Shown: piece after piece, positions 10,682-23,069 of the stretch
Position numbering within the stretch: position 1 is the stretch's first letter
How the letters are laid out: every line of letters begins with the position of its first letter
Source: Pilaira anomala
Taxonomy: Eukaryota; Mucoromycota; Mucoromycetes; Mucorales; Mucoraceae
DNA length: 64,000 nt
Assembly (NCBI GenBank): GCA_025716855.1
Contig: JAIXMQ010000056.1
Coordinates: 62,001 to 126,000, forward strand
Direction of reading: 5' to 3'
Program-made: the position numbers and the translations under genes
Notes under the pieces: model-generated
Told to the model about the DNA's origin: nothing
What the model saw: the letters and a program-made list of their open reading frames with translations, nothing else
The model's database searches: none

Positions 10682-13600
10682 ATGGCAAGTGATAACGCTT
10701 CCATTCTTGCTGCGTTTCCGTGTATTGGTATATTTCGTTTTCTATGTGAAGACGAAGAACCTTTACCTGGATCTCCAGCACAAAACGCAAAATCACCTAC
10801 AGGTTTTCAAACACAACTTGTCTTATGTACAACAGTTGGTACTTTATGTTTCTTATTATTTTGTTTCTTAAGAGTGAGGTAAAGAATCGAGATCGTATTT
10901 ATATATATATATATAAAAGAAGTAACTTTTTAAAGCTAATCTCGTTCGTTTAGATGGAGTGCTATTTATTCGCCAAGACTTCGAATGTTAAAGTAAGAGA
11001 AATAAGTTGCATAAATACAATAACTCTCTAACCTTAAAAAAAAAGACATGCACCCGACGAACTACCTACTTCTTTTTTTGGTTGGATTATACCTTTATTA
11101 AAAACACCTAATTCTGTTATACTGGATAAAGTTGGATTAGATGCTGTTGTGGTAAAAATAGCAAAACCCTCCTTATACGAACCAAAGCTAAAATGGATTC
11201 ATGTACTTTTTTTTTTTAGATGCTTCAATTTTTATTAATGAGTGTAAAACTATTCGGATTCTGTGGATTCTTTGGTACAGTTGTACTATACCCAATCAGT
11301 AAAATGGGAGGAGATATAGCCAACGGCACGATCCCAGACGCACCCCATAACGACACAGGCAACAGCACATATACACAACATGAACTATTCTTTTTCGGCG
11401 CCAGTACCGCTACTAAACCCAACAATGGTAACAACAGCTTTACATCACATTCCATTTCTTTCTTATGGGTATACCTCTTTTTCACCTATTTATTTGTATT
11501 TGCTACATTTTATTTTACTTTTATCAATTATCGAGATTATGTCCGTATCCGTCGTCAATTTCTTCTTCGAAAGAGCAAGACACTTTCTGCGCGTACATTA
11601 CTTGTCACAGGTATCCCATCTTACTTGAGATCCGATCGTAAACTTGCAGATTATTTTGAAAAGTTAGGTATTGGTGTAGTCGAATCTGTACATACTATTC
11701 GACACGTAGGAAGATTACTCGAGTTTATTAAGGAACGATCTCAATACCTAAGACAATTGGAAACAGCCTATACGAATTATTTAGGAAATCCATGTGATCT
11801 CAAAGGATATGATCCAGATGAAATCTTGACAGAGGAAGAGGAAAGAGAGCGTATATTGCGAGAAGTAGATAATACGAGTGAATTACCAACAAGTTTAAAA
11901 CAAAGGGAAAGACCTAAATTCAAGCAAGGTTTCATTTGTGGTCCAAAGACAGATGCAATTGATTATTATACTGCAAAATTTGATGAAATTGATGAGTTGG
12001 TTGTGAAGGCACGTAAAGTAGGAAAGTTCTTACCTACTAGTGTTGGTTTTGTAACCTATGAAGAGACCATGAGCGCTGTAAGTATATATATAAAAAAAAA
12101 AACAGCTTGATTTCTTACCTTTTATTTGGTTTATATTTATATCATTCTCTTTAGTACGTGGCCTCTCAAGTTTTGATTGATGCAACCCCATTTCGACTTA
12201 GAGCTCAACTCGCTCCAGAACCAAGAGATGTACTTTGGGAGAACATAGCTATGCACGGTCGAGAACGAGTGATTCGTAAAGCCTTGATTATGTTTATCCT
12301 TTTGTTCTTGGTTTGTTCATGGACCATCCCTTGTAACTACCTTTCTGCCTTGACTTCACCTAAATCATTAAAAGAGTATTTTCCCTGGCTATTAAAACTA
12401 GCTGAAAAGAACAGAATTTTAAACCAGATCGTAGCTGGTTTTATACCTACTTTAGGTGTCGTCCTCTTTTTCTCTGTTTTACCACTTGTCTTCAACAGTC
12501 TTAGTGTGATTGAAGGTTTTACAACACGAAGTGAGTCGGAAGAATCTTGTTTTGCAAAGTAAGTCTCTCTTTTTTTTTTTTTTTTAATTCTATGATAGAA
12601 AAGTTATAACTTATATAAATATACATTTTAGACAATTCTTCTTTTTATTTGCAAACGTTTTGTTATTTATTACAGTCGCAAGTACACTTTTTAAATCCAA
12701 AAGTGATATTTTTGAAGATCCTACTAAGATTGCCAACATTTTTGCATCCAAGCTACCTGAAGTTGCACCTTTTTATATTAATTATGCTGTACTTCAAGGC
12801 ATCATGTTGTAAGTTCACTTTATTAAACTCTCATCTCAATATTTTTTTTACTAAAACATATAATTAAGGTGCCCAATTCAATTACTTCAAATTGGTCCCA
12901 TCTTGGTTCAACAATTCTACAAGACATTTTTATGCAAAACGCCTCGTGATTATGCTGAAGTATTTGCACCACGTATGTATAACTATGGTTGGGGATATCC
13001 TGTTCCTGTCTTTATGTTTGTAGTCATATTGGTTTACTCTACCATTTCTCCTTTAATTCTTGTATTTGGTGTTATTTATTTCGCTATGAGTTACCTTGTT
13101 TGTAAATATCAATTGCTCTACGGTAAGAAAAAAAAAAAAGAAAGACAGAAAAACTTTTTTTTTTTTTTTTAACGAACGATATTATATTACTAGTTTACTT
13201 TCACTCTTACGAAGTTGCAGGTAGAATGTGGCCTATGGTATTCTCACGTATTATCATCGGCTTAATCATCTTTGAACTCACATCAGCCGGTTTATTTACA
13301 TTAAACAAATCCTATCCATTAGCCGCACTTTGTATGCCATTAATTTTCCTTACTGTGGCGTATAAAGTAGTGATGGATAAAGCCTACCAAAAGAGTACAC
13401 AATTCTTACCCCTGCAGCTCTTATCCGAAAAACTTGGTCCGATGACAACCATAGCTACTCAACAAAAACGAGATATAAGTAACAGTAATAGTACACATTC
13501 GGATGATTCTATCATACATCCATTACAACAGAGTTATCATCAACATGGTGAATCCAGTAGTAAAAGACCTCTACCACCTATTCATGTCTCTACTTCTAAA

Positions 13601-14179
13601 ATCAGTCGATTAAAGAACAAGAAGAGACGTACGGTATTGGATGAAGACGATTACGTTGCCGATCCAAGAAAGTTTACTGACTATAGAGAACCACCCATGA
13701 CTTTATTAGAAGGTATTTTGAACACGGGTATGAAACAATACGGGCATCCTGCTCTTTTAGGTGCTTTACCTCAGATTTGGTTACCTGTGAAATGTGGATA
13801 TGAAGATCGTGCGCTTGTGACTCGCTCCATGTCAATAAGTTCTAATAAAAAGATGGATTCAGGTAAAAGTGAAATATGTAGATATTTTTTTATTTGTATC
13901 TGTAACAATAAACTAATAATATATATATATATATATATATACACACATTTAATAGGAGATGAGGAAAGTAGACCCCTTTTACAAACTATTATACCCAGTC
14001 GTACAAACAATGAAACAACTCTTTCCGATAGTCTTACAGCTGAAGAAGATGATGATGATGAAGGAGGACAAACAGATGAAGAAGCAGAGGAAGATAATAT
14101 CGGTACTTACTATCATCACCCTGAAAGACGTCTTTCCAAGAATTTATTAAGCCGTTCTTATGGAACTACTACTAAATAA
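10682..14179 (+). CDS. Calcium-permeable stress-gated cation channel, CSC1/OSCA/TMEM63 family (Rsn1-like)
   Basis: Nine exons: 10682-10878, 10954-10992, 11046-11151, 11220-12077, 12155-12558, 12632-12808, 12869-13122, 13194-13862, 13956-14179; 975 residues. N-terminal membrane segments are followed by a cytosolic loop (ARTLLVTGIPSYLRSD, VGFVTYEETMSA), then the multi-pass channel core (PFRLRAQLAPEPRDVLWENI, FAPRMYNYGWGYPVPVFMF). A Ser/Asp-rich tail holds DYREPPMTLLEGILNTGMKQ and HPALLGALPQIWLP, a motif I know from fungal CSC1 C-termini. The family forms mechanically or osmotically gated channels in plasma membrane or endomembranes. The last intron (13863-13955) is 93 bases, divisible by three and stop-free in frame, so it could be retained; its (TA)n content and GT-AG ends favour splicing. 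Confidence 0.9.
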
Positions 14180-14462
14180 ATAAAATTCAATTTTAAAAGA
14201 AACTCTCTTTTTTTCGAACTGTGAGAGCAGTTGATGTCATAATAATAATCAAACAAAAGGAGAAGAATAGGAGACCCTACTATTTATGTTTGGGGGAAAA
14301 AAACATGGAGAGAGAGAGAAACAAAGAAATTATTTTTTTTCTCTCTTTTTCCTTTTCTCTTTCTTCTTTTCTAATACTTAAAAAAAAAAACGACAAAAAA
14401 TACCCAGTAGTAGTTTAGTCGTAGTAGTAAAATAAATCACCCCTTGAATAACCCTCAACCAG

Positions 14463-14496
<34 letters not shown>

Positions 14497-14505
14497 CTTA
14501 TAAAC
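14180..14505. other. Intergenic; 31-base poly-A just upstream of the SH3 gene
   Basis: AT-rich spacer. Poly-A at 14463-14493 ends 12 bases before the next ATG, so it would lie in the 5' leader or core promoter. Poly(dA:dT) is commonly nucleosome-repelling in fungi, so a promoter role is plausible but unproven. Confidence 0.6.
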
Positions 14506-17500
14506 ATGGCAACAACTAAATATTATGCTGCTTGTTCAGAAAAACTAGAAGAAATTGATGAAGAAGAACAAATGATGTGGCAACACCAAGAAGAAGAAGA
14601 AGAGGAAGAAGAGATAGAAGAAGACGATGATGAATTAATGATAGAAGATGCATCTTCCATGTCTTCTTCACCTAGTATACCCGATGAAAACATCAACTTT
14701 GACCTTGTCTACGCGCTTCATACATTTGTTGCTACTGTAGAAGGACAAGCTTCTGTTGTAAAAGGAGATGCTCTTATATTAATGGAAGATACGAATATTT
14801 ATTGGTGGTTAGTCGAGGTACTCAAGACACGTGAAGTCGGTTACATTCCGGCTGAAAACATCGAGGTATAAAATAACAATTAACGCGTTATTATTATATA
14901 ATTAACTTGTTTCATATGCATTAGACACCGTATGAACGTTTGGCTAGATTAAATAAACATCGTAACGTTGAAATTACTTCGCCTTCTATTCATGATATTG
15001 CACCTTTTCCTGTTTCAATCAGTCACCCATTAAATCCAACTCGTAGAGTTACAATTGGTGATGAATCTTTATCAAAAATATTTCATTATGAAGTAGAAAG
15101 TGATATTGATGAAGAAGATGAAGACGGAGAAAATGCATATGAACATGCATCATCAGAAGACGATGAAGAACAAGTACAACAACAATTAGAACAAGCTGAA
15201 ATTTATAATAATAATAATAATAATCAATTTCAAGAAATTAAATACGATCAAGAAGAACCACCGGTAACAATTGTTGAAACTTGGCAAGAAAAGAATTGGG
15301 AAGAAACGAATCTAGATTTAACACTCATGGAAGAAGAAAAGATGGAATTAAGAGTATTTGCCGGTAATATCGGTCAAGGGCCCTTATTTCATACCTTTCC
15401 AATTCTTATCAGTACACCGGCTGAAGAACTCTTAAAGATCTCTGTCAGTAAATTTGGCATGAACCTTGAATCTTCTCAAGATACTACAATTGAATATTAT
15501 TTAGCTGTACAAGGCATGGATGGCGATGAATACATTTTATCTCCACAAGATAAACCCTATTCTATATTCAAGACATTAACGGATTCTTTGACAACCCCTA
15601 TGCCTTCACTTTCACATATAAGACGTATCTCTCAACAATCTATTTCTTCTAGCACTTCATCTCGTAGACCTCGTTCTAGTAGCTTCAGTAATTACGAACA
15701 AACTTCATATGATGAAGACTCTGTCATTCGAATTTATTTACATCGTCGAATTAAACGTGCTGTAGAAAGAGAAGGTTTAATGTATATCAAAGTATCGCTT
15801 TACCCAGATAGAAAGAAATTAAAAAAGAAGTCTGAAATTGATCGTATTGATAAAATCATACCTGTAAAAAAAGATTACAAGATTGGTATTGTCATTAACC
15901 TTGCACTTGAAAAATTTCACGTTCCAGATGCTGAAGCAGATGATTATCCTACAGAAGGAGGAGGGGAGAGTTCTAGGCAATTAGGCAAATACAGAATGTC
16001 TTTACGGAGTAGTAATAAAGGTAAATATACACACAATAAAGGAGAATTAAGAAAAAAAAAAGGAAAATACAAGTTCAAAAATATACTTGTATATAATTAT
16101 AGATCATTAAAAAACAAATGTTTATAATTATAGAAACTGAGTTAAATCCGAATGAACTCATGTCAAATGTATTACTTGAGTATTCAACTACAACTACAAT
16201 AACAAGTGATTTATTATTCGTATTAAGAAAAGCAGGTTCAGTAATTAAACAATCACAAAAACAAAGACATTCGAGTAAAACTAGTGATAAATCATCATTA
16301 CCAACTCAACTATCATTGACAACAGACGAAAAGGATATGGCATCAGAAGATAGAAGACCAAGTATTCTTGATATATTAATGGATACCCCTAAATCTATTG
16401 AACGTCGTCCAAGTGCAATCAGTAACTTGTTACAAGATCCTTCTTCTACTTTACCCCCACCACGTTTTGCGGAGGAAAAGGGGAGAACCACCAGTTCAAC
16501 TAATAATAATTATCAGGATCGAAAATACTCTTTAAATAATACTTCAGACTCTTTTACTTCTACTTCTTCTTCTCTCTCTTTTCCTCCTCCAATAATACAA
16601 TCTGAAGATAATATAAATATGGATTCAAATATCATTGTCGAAGTCACTCCCACTTCTTCTTCTTCCATTATGACAAGATCAACTGCCTCTGAAAAGAAAA
16701 AAGAAAGCTTAAAGCAACAATTTAAACGTTTTGTTGGCTGGGGTTCTTCTTCTTCTTCAACCACAAGTAAAAAATCTTTGGCTTCTCCACCACCTCCATT
16801 AACTACTATCAATACTCATTATAACAATGTATTGGATTCTCCTTCAGATTTGAGCTTTGTTTCTGCTCCTTCTACTCCATTACCTCCCACGCCTGGTACT
16901 CCACGTTCATTAACAAGTAAATCTCGTCAAGGAAGTCAACAATTACATGGTGAAAGTAAATTAATATTAGAAGTAAATACACCTACCTCAATGTCACGTA
17001 GACCAAGTGAAACTACTACCTTAAATGATCCATCTGCTGCTTCTCTTGCTGTTGCTTCCGTTGTTTCCGCTACAAACAATAAACGTTTATCTACTGTTTC
17101 TTCTGTCTCTTCTTCCTCAAGTACATCAAGTACCTCCTCTGTCACCTCTGAAGAAGTAGCCGTAGCATCTAAAAAGGCCACCTTGGAAGAATCCGATGAT
17201 TCAGATAATGAAATTGATAAGTTGAAAAAGAATAACATTATGGAAACACCTATCATAACAACTGAGACCGAAGATATCCAGACCCAATATGCCATGTGGA
17301 TGAATAGTCAACCTGCTGTTGCAGCTGCTCCAACAAATGTTGTTGTCATTCAACCCACTCCAGTAAAAACAGTTGTAGCACCTGTTATTGTACCTGCTGT
17401 GGCTGCTGTTGTTACACCTCCTACCACACCCGCACCGGTAATTAATTCGGCCATTGCAAACAAGGCACTTCCTCCTGTGATCACCAACAACAACAATAAT

Positions 17501-18286
17501 GTACCACCACCTTCTGCCAAAAGCCCATTAAGGAATAAATCCTCTAGTATTTCAAATACCACCACCACTGTTGCAAGTACACCATCGCCTTCCTTAAAAG
17601 AGGAAAGATCGCTTCATCCAATGACAAATCAAGGTCAAGATTTAGATGATTTATTTCTCTTGGTTGCTCACGGTGTAGATTTCTTGACTACTAAGGAAAA
17701 TACAAAATGGGAAGAAGAAGGTGGATATGAATTTCATCCTTGGAATAGACCTCAAAGCTCTTTTGCTGTCAAACAAGTCCAAAGAACTAAAAAAGATATG
17801 CCACCATTACCTATTAGTACTACTAGCAGTACATCTCTTAACAATAATAATACCAGTAATAATAATAGTAATAATACAGCAGCTACATCAACTACATCAG
17901 CAGCAGCAGCAGCAATCACATCAACAAACACAACAGAAGATAGTAATGATGAATCAACAAGTGCTGCATTAGCTATGGCAAGATCTTTATTATCAACTGA
18001 AGAAACTGAAGAGACCTCCAAACCAATCTCCCCACCTTTAACACCATCACCTCAACCCGCAGTAGTTGAAGAAGAGTCCCCATTATCTATGGCCAAACGT
18101 ATCTTGGGAGCCAAACACGAACCTGTCGTAGTACCCGTCATTCCTGCTCCAGTTCAATCACAACCACAACAATCCGTTGATGATGAAGTAAGTTATATTT
18201 GACTATATGGTATATATTTACAATTTTACTAATTGATTTATTTTTAGGAATTACAACGTATTGTAGCATGTCATATCTTTTTTTAA
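14506..18286 (+). CDS. Large SH3-domain scaffold with Ras-association-like regions
   Basis: Four exons: 14506-14865, 14925-16020, 16134-18187, 18248-18286; 1182 residues. An acidic N-terminus leads to an SH3 domain at about 65-120 (YALHTFVATVEGQASVVKGD, YWWLVEV, GYIPAENIE). Right after it comes ETPYERLARLNKHRN, split by intron 1, a post-SH3 motif I recognise from a conserved but poorly named fungal SH3 family. About residues 265-420 look like two ubiquitin-fold/Ras-association modules (MELRVFAGNIG, then YIKVSLYPDRKK). The rest is Ser/Thr/Pro/Ala-rich disordered sequence with repeated RRPSxxxxLL-type blocks (RRPSILDILM, RRPSAISNLL) that look like basophilic kinase or 14-3-3 sites. The last exon is only 39 bases. 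A role in polarity or signalling is inference; no yeast orthologue is named. Confidence 0.8.
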
Positions 18287-18433
18287 AATATATCCAGTCA
18301 AGAAGCTTAAATTACTAAGTTTGTTATAAAATAATTATCCCCCCCCCCCTATCTCCCTTTAAAAAAATTTTTTTCTCTCACTTTCTTTTTATATATTTCT
18401 ACTAAATAGTTCTATTTTTAATAATAAAATAAA
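18287..18433. other. Short convergent 3' spacer
   Basis: 147 bases between the stop codons of the SH3 scaffold and the VanZ-like gene, with a poly-C and oligo-T. The two 3' UTRs probably overlap. Confidence 0.5.
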
Positions 18434-18956
18434 TCATCCACTTGATAAATTAAAACTTTCTTCCTCCATCAGCGCACGTTGATATTCTGCTTCTCTCTTA
18501 CCACCAAATCGTCGCTTATTTTCTCTTTTTAGATCTATACAGTAATCAATCATACATGATAATGTGATCCCTGTTGTACCTCCCAATAAATTTGCAACAA
18601 TATCTTGTACATCAAAACTACGATACTACATATATAAAAAAAAAAGTAAATGATCAATTAAAAAGCATTACATACACCTATGTATATATATATATATATA
18701 TATTTTTTTTTACAGGTAATAGTCCTTGTATAAATTCACTTCCAACTGCAAGTATTAATAAGGTACACCCCGCTAAAACCAAATTTCGTTTCACGTTAAG
18801 ATTCCAAACAAAATAAAGAAAACAAGCCAATATAAAAAAGATGCCAAAATGAAGCAACTTGTCATTAACTTGTTCATCTAGATGAATAGGTGCAAACCCT
18901 AAAAATCCCATCAAGGTTAAAAATAAAAATAACCCAAATAGCACTTTAGGTCTCAT
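18434..18956 (-). CDS. VanZ-like integral membrane protein
   Basis: Two exons on the minus strand, 18714-18956 then 18434-18625, giving 144 residues. It begins MRPKVLFGLFLFLTLMGF and contains HLDEQVNDKLLHFGIFFILA, a segment like the DK..H(F/A)..F core of VanZ proteins. A VSEF-like GSEFIQGLLP follows, then, after the intron, YRSFDVQDIVANLLGGTTG, which matches the R.FD..D...N..G..G signature. Four hydrophobic segments fit the family. VanZ is best known from bacteria, where it is linked to teicoplanin resistance and membrane phosphate-lipid biology; fungal copies have no settled role. It shares a 166-base divergent promoter with YAK1. Confidence 0.75.
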
Positions 18957-19122
18957 TCAAACAAAAGTTATAAAGAAATAAAAAGAAATAAAAAAAGGAA
19001 ATTGTTTATTTGTTTAAAACTGTTTCCTTTTTTTTTTTTTTTCATGCAAAATCCCGGGGACGATCGATAATTATATATTCTCCGTGGAGTTTAACCTTAC
19101 TTGCTCTTTTTCTCAATTCATC
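18957..19122. promoter_or_regulatory. Divergent promoter, VanZ-like (-) / YAK1 (+)
   Basis: Only 166 bases separate the two start codons. A 17-base poly-T run sits near 19027-19042, a typical nucleosome-depleting tract. No defined factor site recognised. Confidence 0.5.
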
Positions 19123-20769
19123 ATGACCTCGACAAGCTCATTACCAAGCTATCAGGATTGGTTCCCAACACACACAAAGCAAGAAGAGAAGCTACTTAAA
19201 TCTTTAACAGTAGATATTTGTGATACCTTTAGAAAACGAAACCCCTTCTTTAAATACGACCCAGCCCATAACCCAAAACGTGTCTTGACAAAACCAAGTG
19301 AGCCTTCAAAAAATGAAGGTTATGATAACGAAAATTTTGATTATATACTATATGTTCATGGACTACTGGATGAGAGGTAGTAATGTAATAAGTGTATATC
19401 TGTATTCATATTTTAAAATTTTCTTTTAAGAAGGTATCAAGTAATAGATATATTAGGTTCTGGTACATTTGGTCAAGTTGTCAAATGCAAGAACCTAAAT
19501 ACGGGTGAGTTAGTAGGTGTAAAAGTCATCAAAAATAAGCCTGCTTATACAAAGCAAAGTCTAATTGAAGTTGATATCTTGACACACGTAAGAAAGTAGA
19601 TATACTGAAAAGTTTGCATACATTAAACATCTTTATAGTTAAATACTATGAGTGATCCAGACGATATACATCATATTTTGAGATTGAAAGAATCTTTCTT
19701 CCATAAATGCCACTTATGTCTCGTATTTGAACTACTCTCTGTCAATTTGTATGAACTTATCAAACAAAACCATTTTAAAGGACTCTCCAGCAACTTAGTT
19801 CGTATATTTGCCACCCAAATCCTCGATACGCTCATCATCACAAAAGCAAGCCAAATCATCCATTGCGACCTTAAACCTGAAAACATCTTGTTAAAGAACC
19901 TAGATTCACCTACAATAAAAGTTATCGATTTCGGTTCTGCGTGTCATGAATCGCAACAAACATATACGTACATTCAAAGTCGATTTTATCGATCTCCAGA
20001 AGTTTTGTTAGGCCTAAGGTATACTACTGCAATCGATATGTGGTCCTTTGGCTGTATTGTTGCAGAGCTTTTTTTGGGTTTACCCATTTTTCCGGGTAGC
20101 TCAGAATACAACCAACTGACTCGAATTATTGAAGCTGTAGGCCAAGTTCCAGATTATATGATTGTTAGTGGGAAACACGGACACCGATACTTTAACAGGT
20201 CTCGATCTGATCCAAACGCAGAATATCATTACACTTTAAAAGATATTCAGCAATACTCTGATGAAAGAAAGAAATCTGAAAAGCCAAGTAAACGTTACTT
20301 TTCAACATACAATCTGGACGAATTAATTTTGAAGTATCCTATGCCACGAAATAAAAACATCACAAAAACAGAAGAAGAAAAAGAAATGAAGGTGAGGCAT
20401 CAATTACTCGACTTTTTAAAAAAGGTCTTACAAATTGATCCTCAAAAGCGATTGACACCACTAGAAGCTTCCAATCATCCATTTATATCTGGCATAGACC
20501 CACATGAGCAAGAACAAATTAGGTTAAAAGATCTTTTGAAACAGCAACAGCAACAGTCAGAGGAAGAAGAAGACTCGCCTTCCATTTTGACAGGTGTTCG
20601 TAGAAAATCTTTTGCAGACAAAGAGCTGAAGAGTAGCAACAGTATCTCTCCTTACTCTCGAAAGCGATACGGGTCTATTGTGACTCCATTATTATCCCCT
20701 CCCATTGAAAATGTGGAAGAGCAACTAGAAAAGATAAATAATAAATTAAGACAAAGACATCGTTCTTAA
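19123..20769 (+). CDS. YAK1: YAK1-like dual-specificity (DYRK) protein kinase
   Basis: Three exons: 19123-19376, 19431-19587, 19639-20769; 513 residues. The start is the ATG at 19123 in MTSTSSLPSYQDWFP. The kinase domain spans about 85-390: glycine loop LGSGTFGQVVKC, VAIK-type lysine in GVKVIKN, catalytic HCDLKPENILLKNL (about 211), DFGSACHE (about 233), DYRK activation loop TYTYIQSRFYRSPEVLLG, and the insert HRYFNRSRSDPNAEYHY typical of Yak1. The N-terminal extension is short compared with ascomycete Yak1. Yak1 is a PKA-antagonised growth-restraining kinase activated by autophosphorylation on the loop tyrosine. The C-tail has a Gln/Glu run and a basic RRKSF site suitable for PKA. Intron 1 ends in a tandem AAGAAG acceptor (see findings). 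Confidence 0.9.
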
Positions 20770-20971
20770 TTCTGTCAAACGTCTAATTCTAACACCCGTT
20801 GTTGCTTGTGTGATGTCAGCTTCTATTTTAGGAAGACGAATAGTGACTACACTTATGATTTTTTGTACCTTATTTTGCCAAGGTTCTATATAAAAGTTTA
20901 TTTTTCTTCTGCTTCTTCTTCCTTCACTCTTTTTTTTTTTTATTTCAAAAGAAAAAGATTTCTAATATAAA

Positions 20972-22007
20972 ATGGAAGCTCTTTTCCAAAATTCTACTTC
21001 GCCCGTAGAACTTAATTGGGTAGAAACAAAATGGGAGGAAATGTACGAAGGTCGTAATCCTTTGATCGTTACCGGCATCTTCGCTTTCTTGATGCACGAA
21101 TTTGTTTATTTCGGTCGTTTCATTCCCTTTTTGATTTGCGACTTTATTCCATACTTCCAAAAATACAAGTTACAACAGGTATAGCGCATTTTTTTTTTTT
21201 TTTTTTTTTTTTTTTGCGAAATGATGATGATGAAACTCATGTTAAACCATTTTTTTTTTATTTTTGTATTTAGAATAAAACAAACTCTAACGAAGATTAT
21301 TGGAACTGTACAAAAAAAGTATTGTTCTCTCACTTTGTTTATGAAGGTCCCTTAATCTTTTTATTTCATCCTATGGCTACCTTTTTAGGTATGAAAGTTG
21401 CTGCACCCTTCCCCGCTTGGTAATACAATGAAAATTATCTGTCATTTTTTTATGTTTTATTAATTCTTAAAAAAAAAATAGGCAACAAATGGTACCTCAA
21501 CTCGCCATCTTCTTTCTCTTTGAAGATTTCTTTCATTACCACTTACATAGATTCATGCATTGGCCACCATTCTATAAAAAAATTCACAAGGTTCATCACG
21601 AATACGCTGCCCCATTTGGTATTGCTGCCGAATACGCACATCCCGTAGAGACTATGATCTTGGGTTTCGGTACTGTATGTGGTCCCTTAATCTATCATGC
21701 CTGTGTTTCCTTGTTCTTTGATTCAGACGAGGTTTGGGGCCTTCATTTGATTACTATGCTTACCTGGATCGTCTTACGTCTTTTCCAAGCCATTGATGCT
21801 CATTCTGGGTACGATTTCCCTTGGTCACTTTGTAATTGGATTCCATTCTGGGCTGGTGCCGACCACCATGATTATCATCATCAAGCTTTCCGTGGTAACT
21901 ATGCTTCTAGTTTCCGTATTTGGGATTATGTATTTGGTACCGATAAAAAGTATCGTGAATACCGTAGACGTCAAGCGGAAGAAAAGCGTAAATTGAAAAC
22001 CACATAA
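20972..22007 (+). CDS. ERG25: C-4 sterol methyl oxidase (ergosterol biosynthesis)
   Basis: Three exons: 20972-21178, 21274-21419, 21482-22007; 292 residues, the expected length. It has the histidine boxes of the membrane fatty-acid-hydroxylase superfamily that bind two irons: [17 protein letters not shown] and ADHHDYHHQ. The amino-terminal half has transmembrane helices ([18 protein letters not shown]). Erg25 oxidises the C-4 methyl groups of 4,4-dimethylzymosterol in the endoplasmic reticulum. The C-terminus is basic ([14 protein letters not shown]) and could serve as an ER-retention tail. Intron 1 contains 27 consecutive T. The spacer to YAK1 upstream is 202 bases and includes a TATAAAA-like element near 20889. 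Confidence 0.95.
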
Positions 22008-23069
22008 AAAAAAAATCGCATACAACAAACAAACAACAAACCCCTTTAGATTGCAATAAAATAATAACAACTCTTAATACTCCCACTCTACACATATAAT
22101 AATAAAAAATATTTGATTCATTTATAAGCTTGCTACTGTTTTTTATACATCTTTTTTTTTTTCATATCTTTCCGAAATGTTACACTGTAAAGTTCTTTAG
22201 CCGATCCGTGCCTTTTCTCTAATTTTTGTTTGTACTACTAACATGATATTGAAATAAAAAAGGACATTTCCTTCTGTAAGCTTTAATAGATTGTTCATGG
22301 CTAGAACATTTTAACTTTTATACCGTCATTCATTGAAAAACATACTTTTGTTGCATTTCCAGAAAATGCATGTCCTATTTTATAATTAACATGCTTTTTT
22401 GTTTACCAACATACATCTTGTACACACATTTTAACATGTGCAACCCTCTCATATTTGCCCATCTCGCTTATGACACAGTCACTTTCCAACTCATGGCTAA
22501 ATAGTAAAATATACTTTTGCTTTTTTTTAACCTTTCTAAACATATATTTTGTAATACATGAATTTAGTCCCCTACTACATATTTTTATATTAGGCTACTT
22601 ACATACAATTATATTAGCAGCTTAATATGAGTGTAACAAACAAACTTCCTATCGTTCAGTTAAAGTACCTTTTTCTGTATGTGGATAATGTTTGCTTACA
22701 GACATTTACTCTTGATAGGTAGTTTTGAACACTGATGATAAGACAAAGATTCATATGTGTACAACAACTATAAAGAAAAATTTGATACTTATCATAAACA
22801 TAAACGATCATGGGGAAGCATCAAAGATCCACTCATAAGCGGTTCCGATAATTACATGTGTTATCAATACACTTGACATATTTAAAACCTGAATTTCATG
22901 TATCCAAAGTACATTGTATATGTTATTTGTAAGTAATAATTAACATATACTCTGTAAGAATGCTTTCTTCCATATGAAAAAAAAAAAAATCATTGATCAA
23001 GTATTTAAAGAATGAAAAAATATCTTTTTTTTTAAAAAAATTATTTACCAATAAATTACGTAAATTAAA
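22008..23069. other. Intergenic, no gene seen
   Basis: About 1.06 kb of AT-rich sequence with many short oligo-T tracts. No frame with recognisable protein content on either strand. Probably the 3' end of ERG25 and the promoter of the NADH dehydrogenase gene. Confidence 0.5.

Noticed and set aside
16306..17568. Several minus-strand frames opposite the SH3 scaffold
   Set aside because: Antisense shadows of Ser/Thr/Pro-rich coding sequence.
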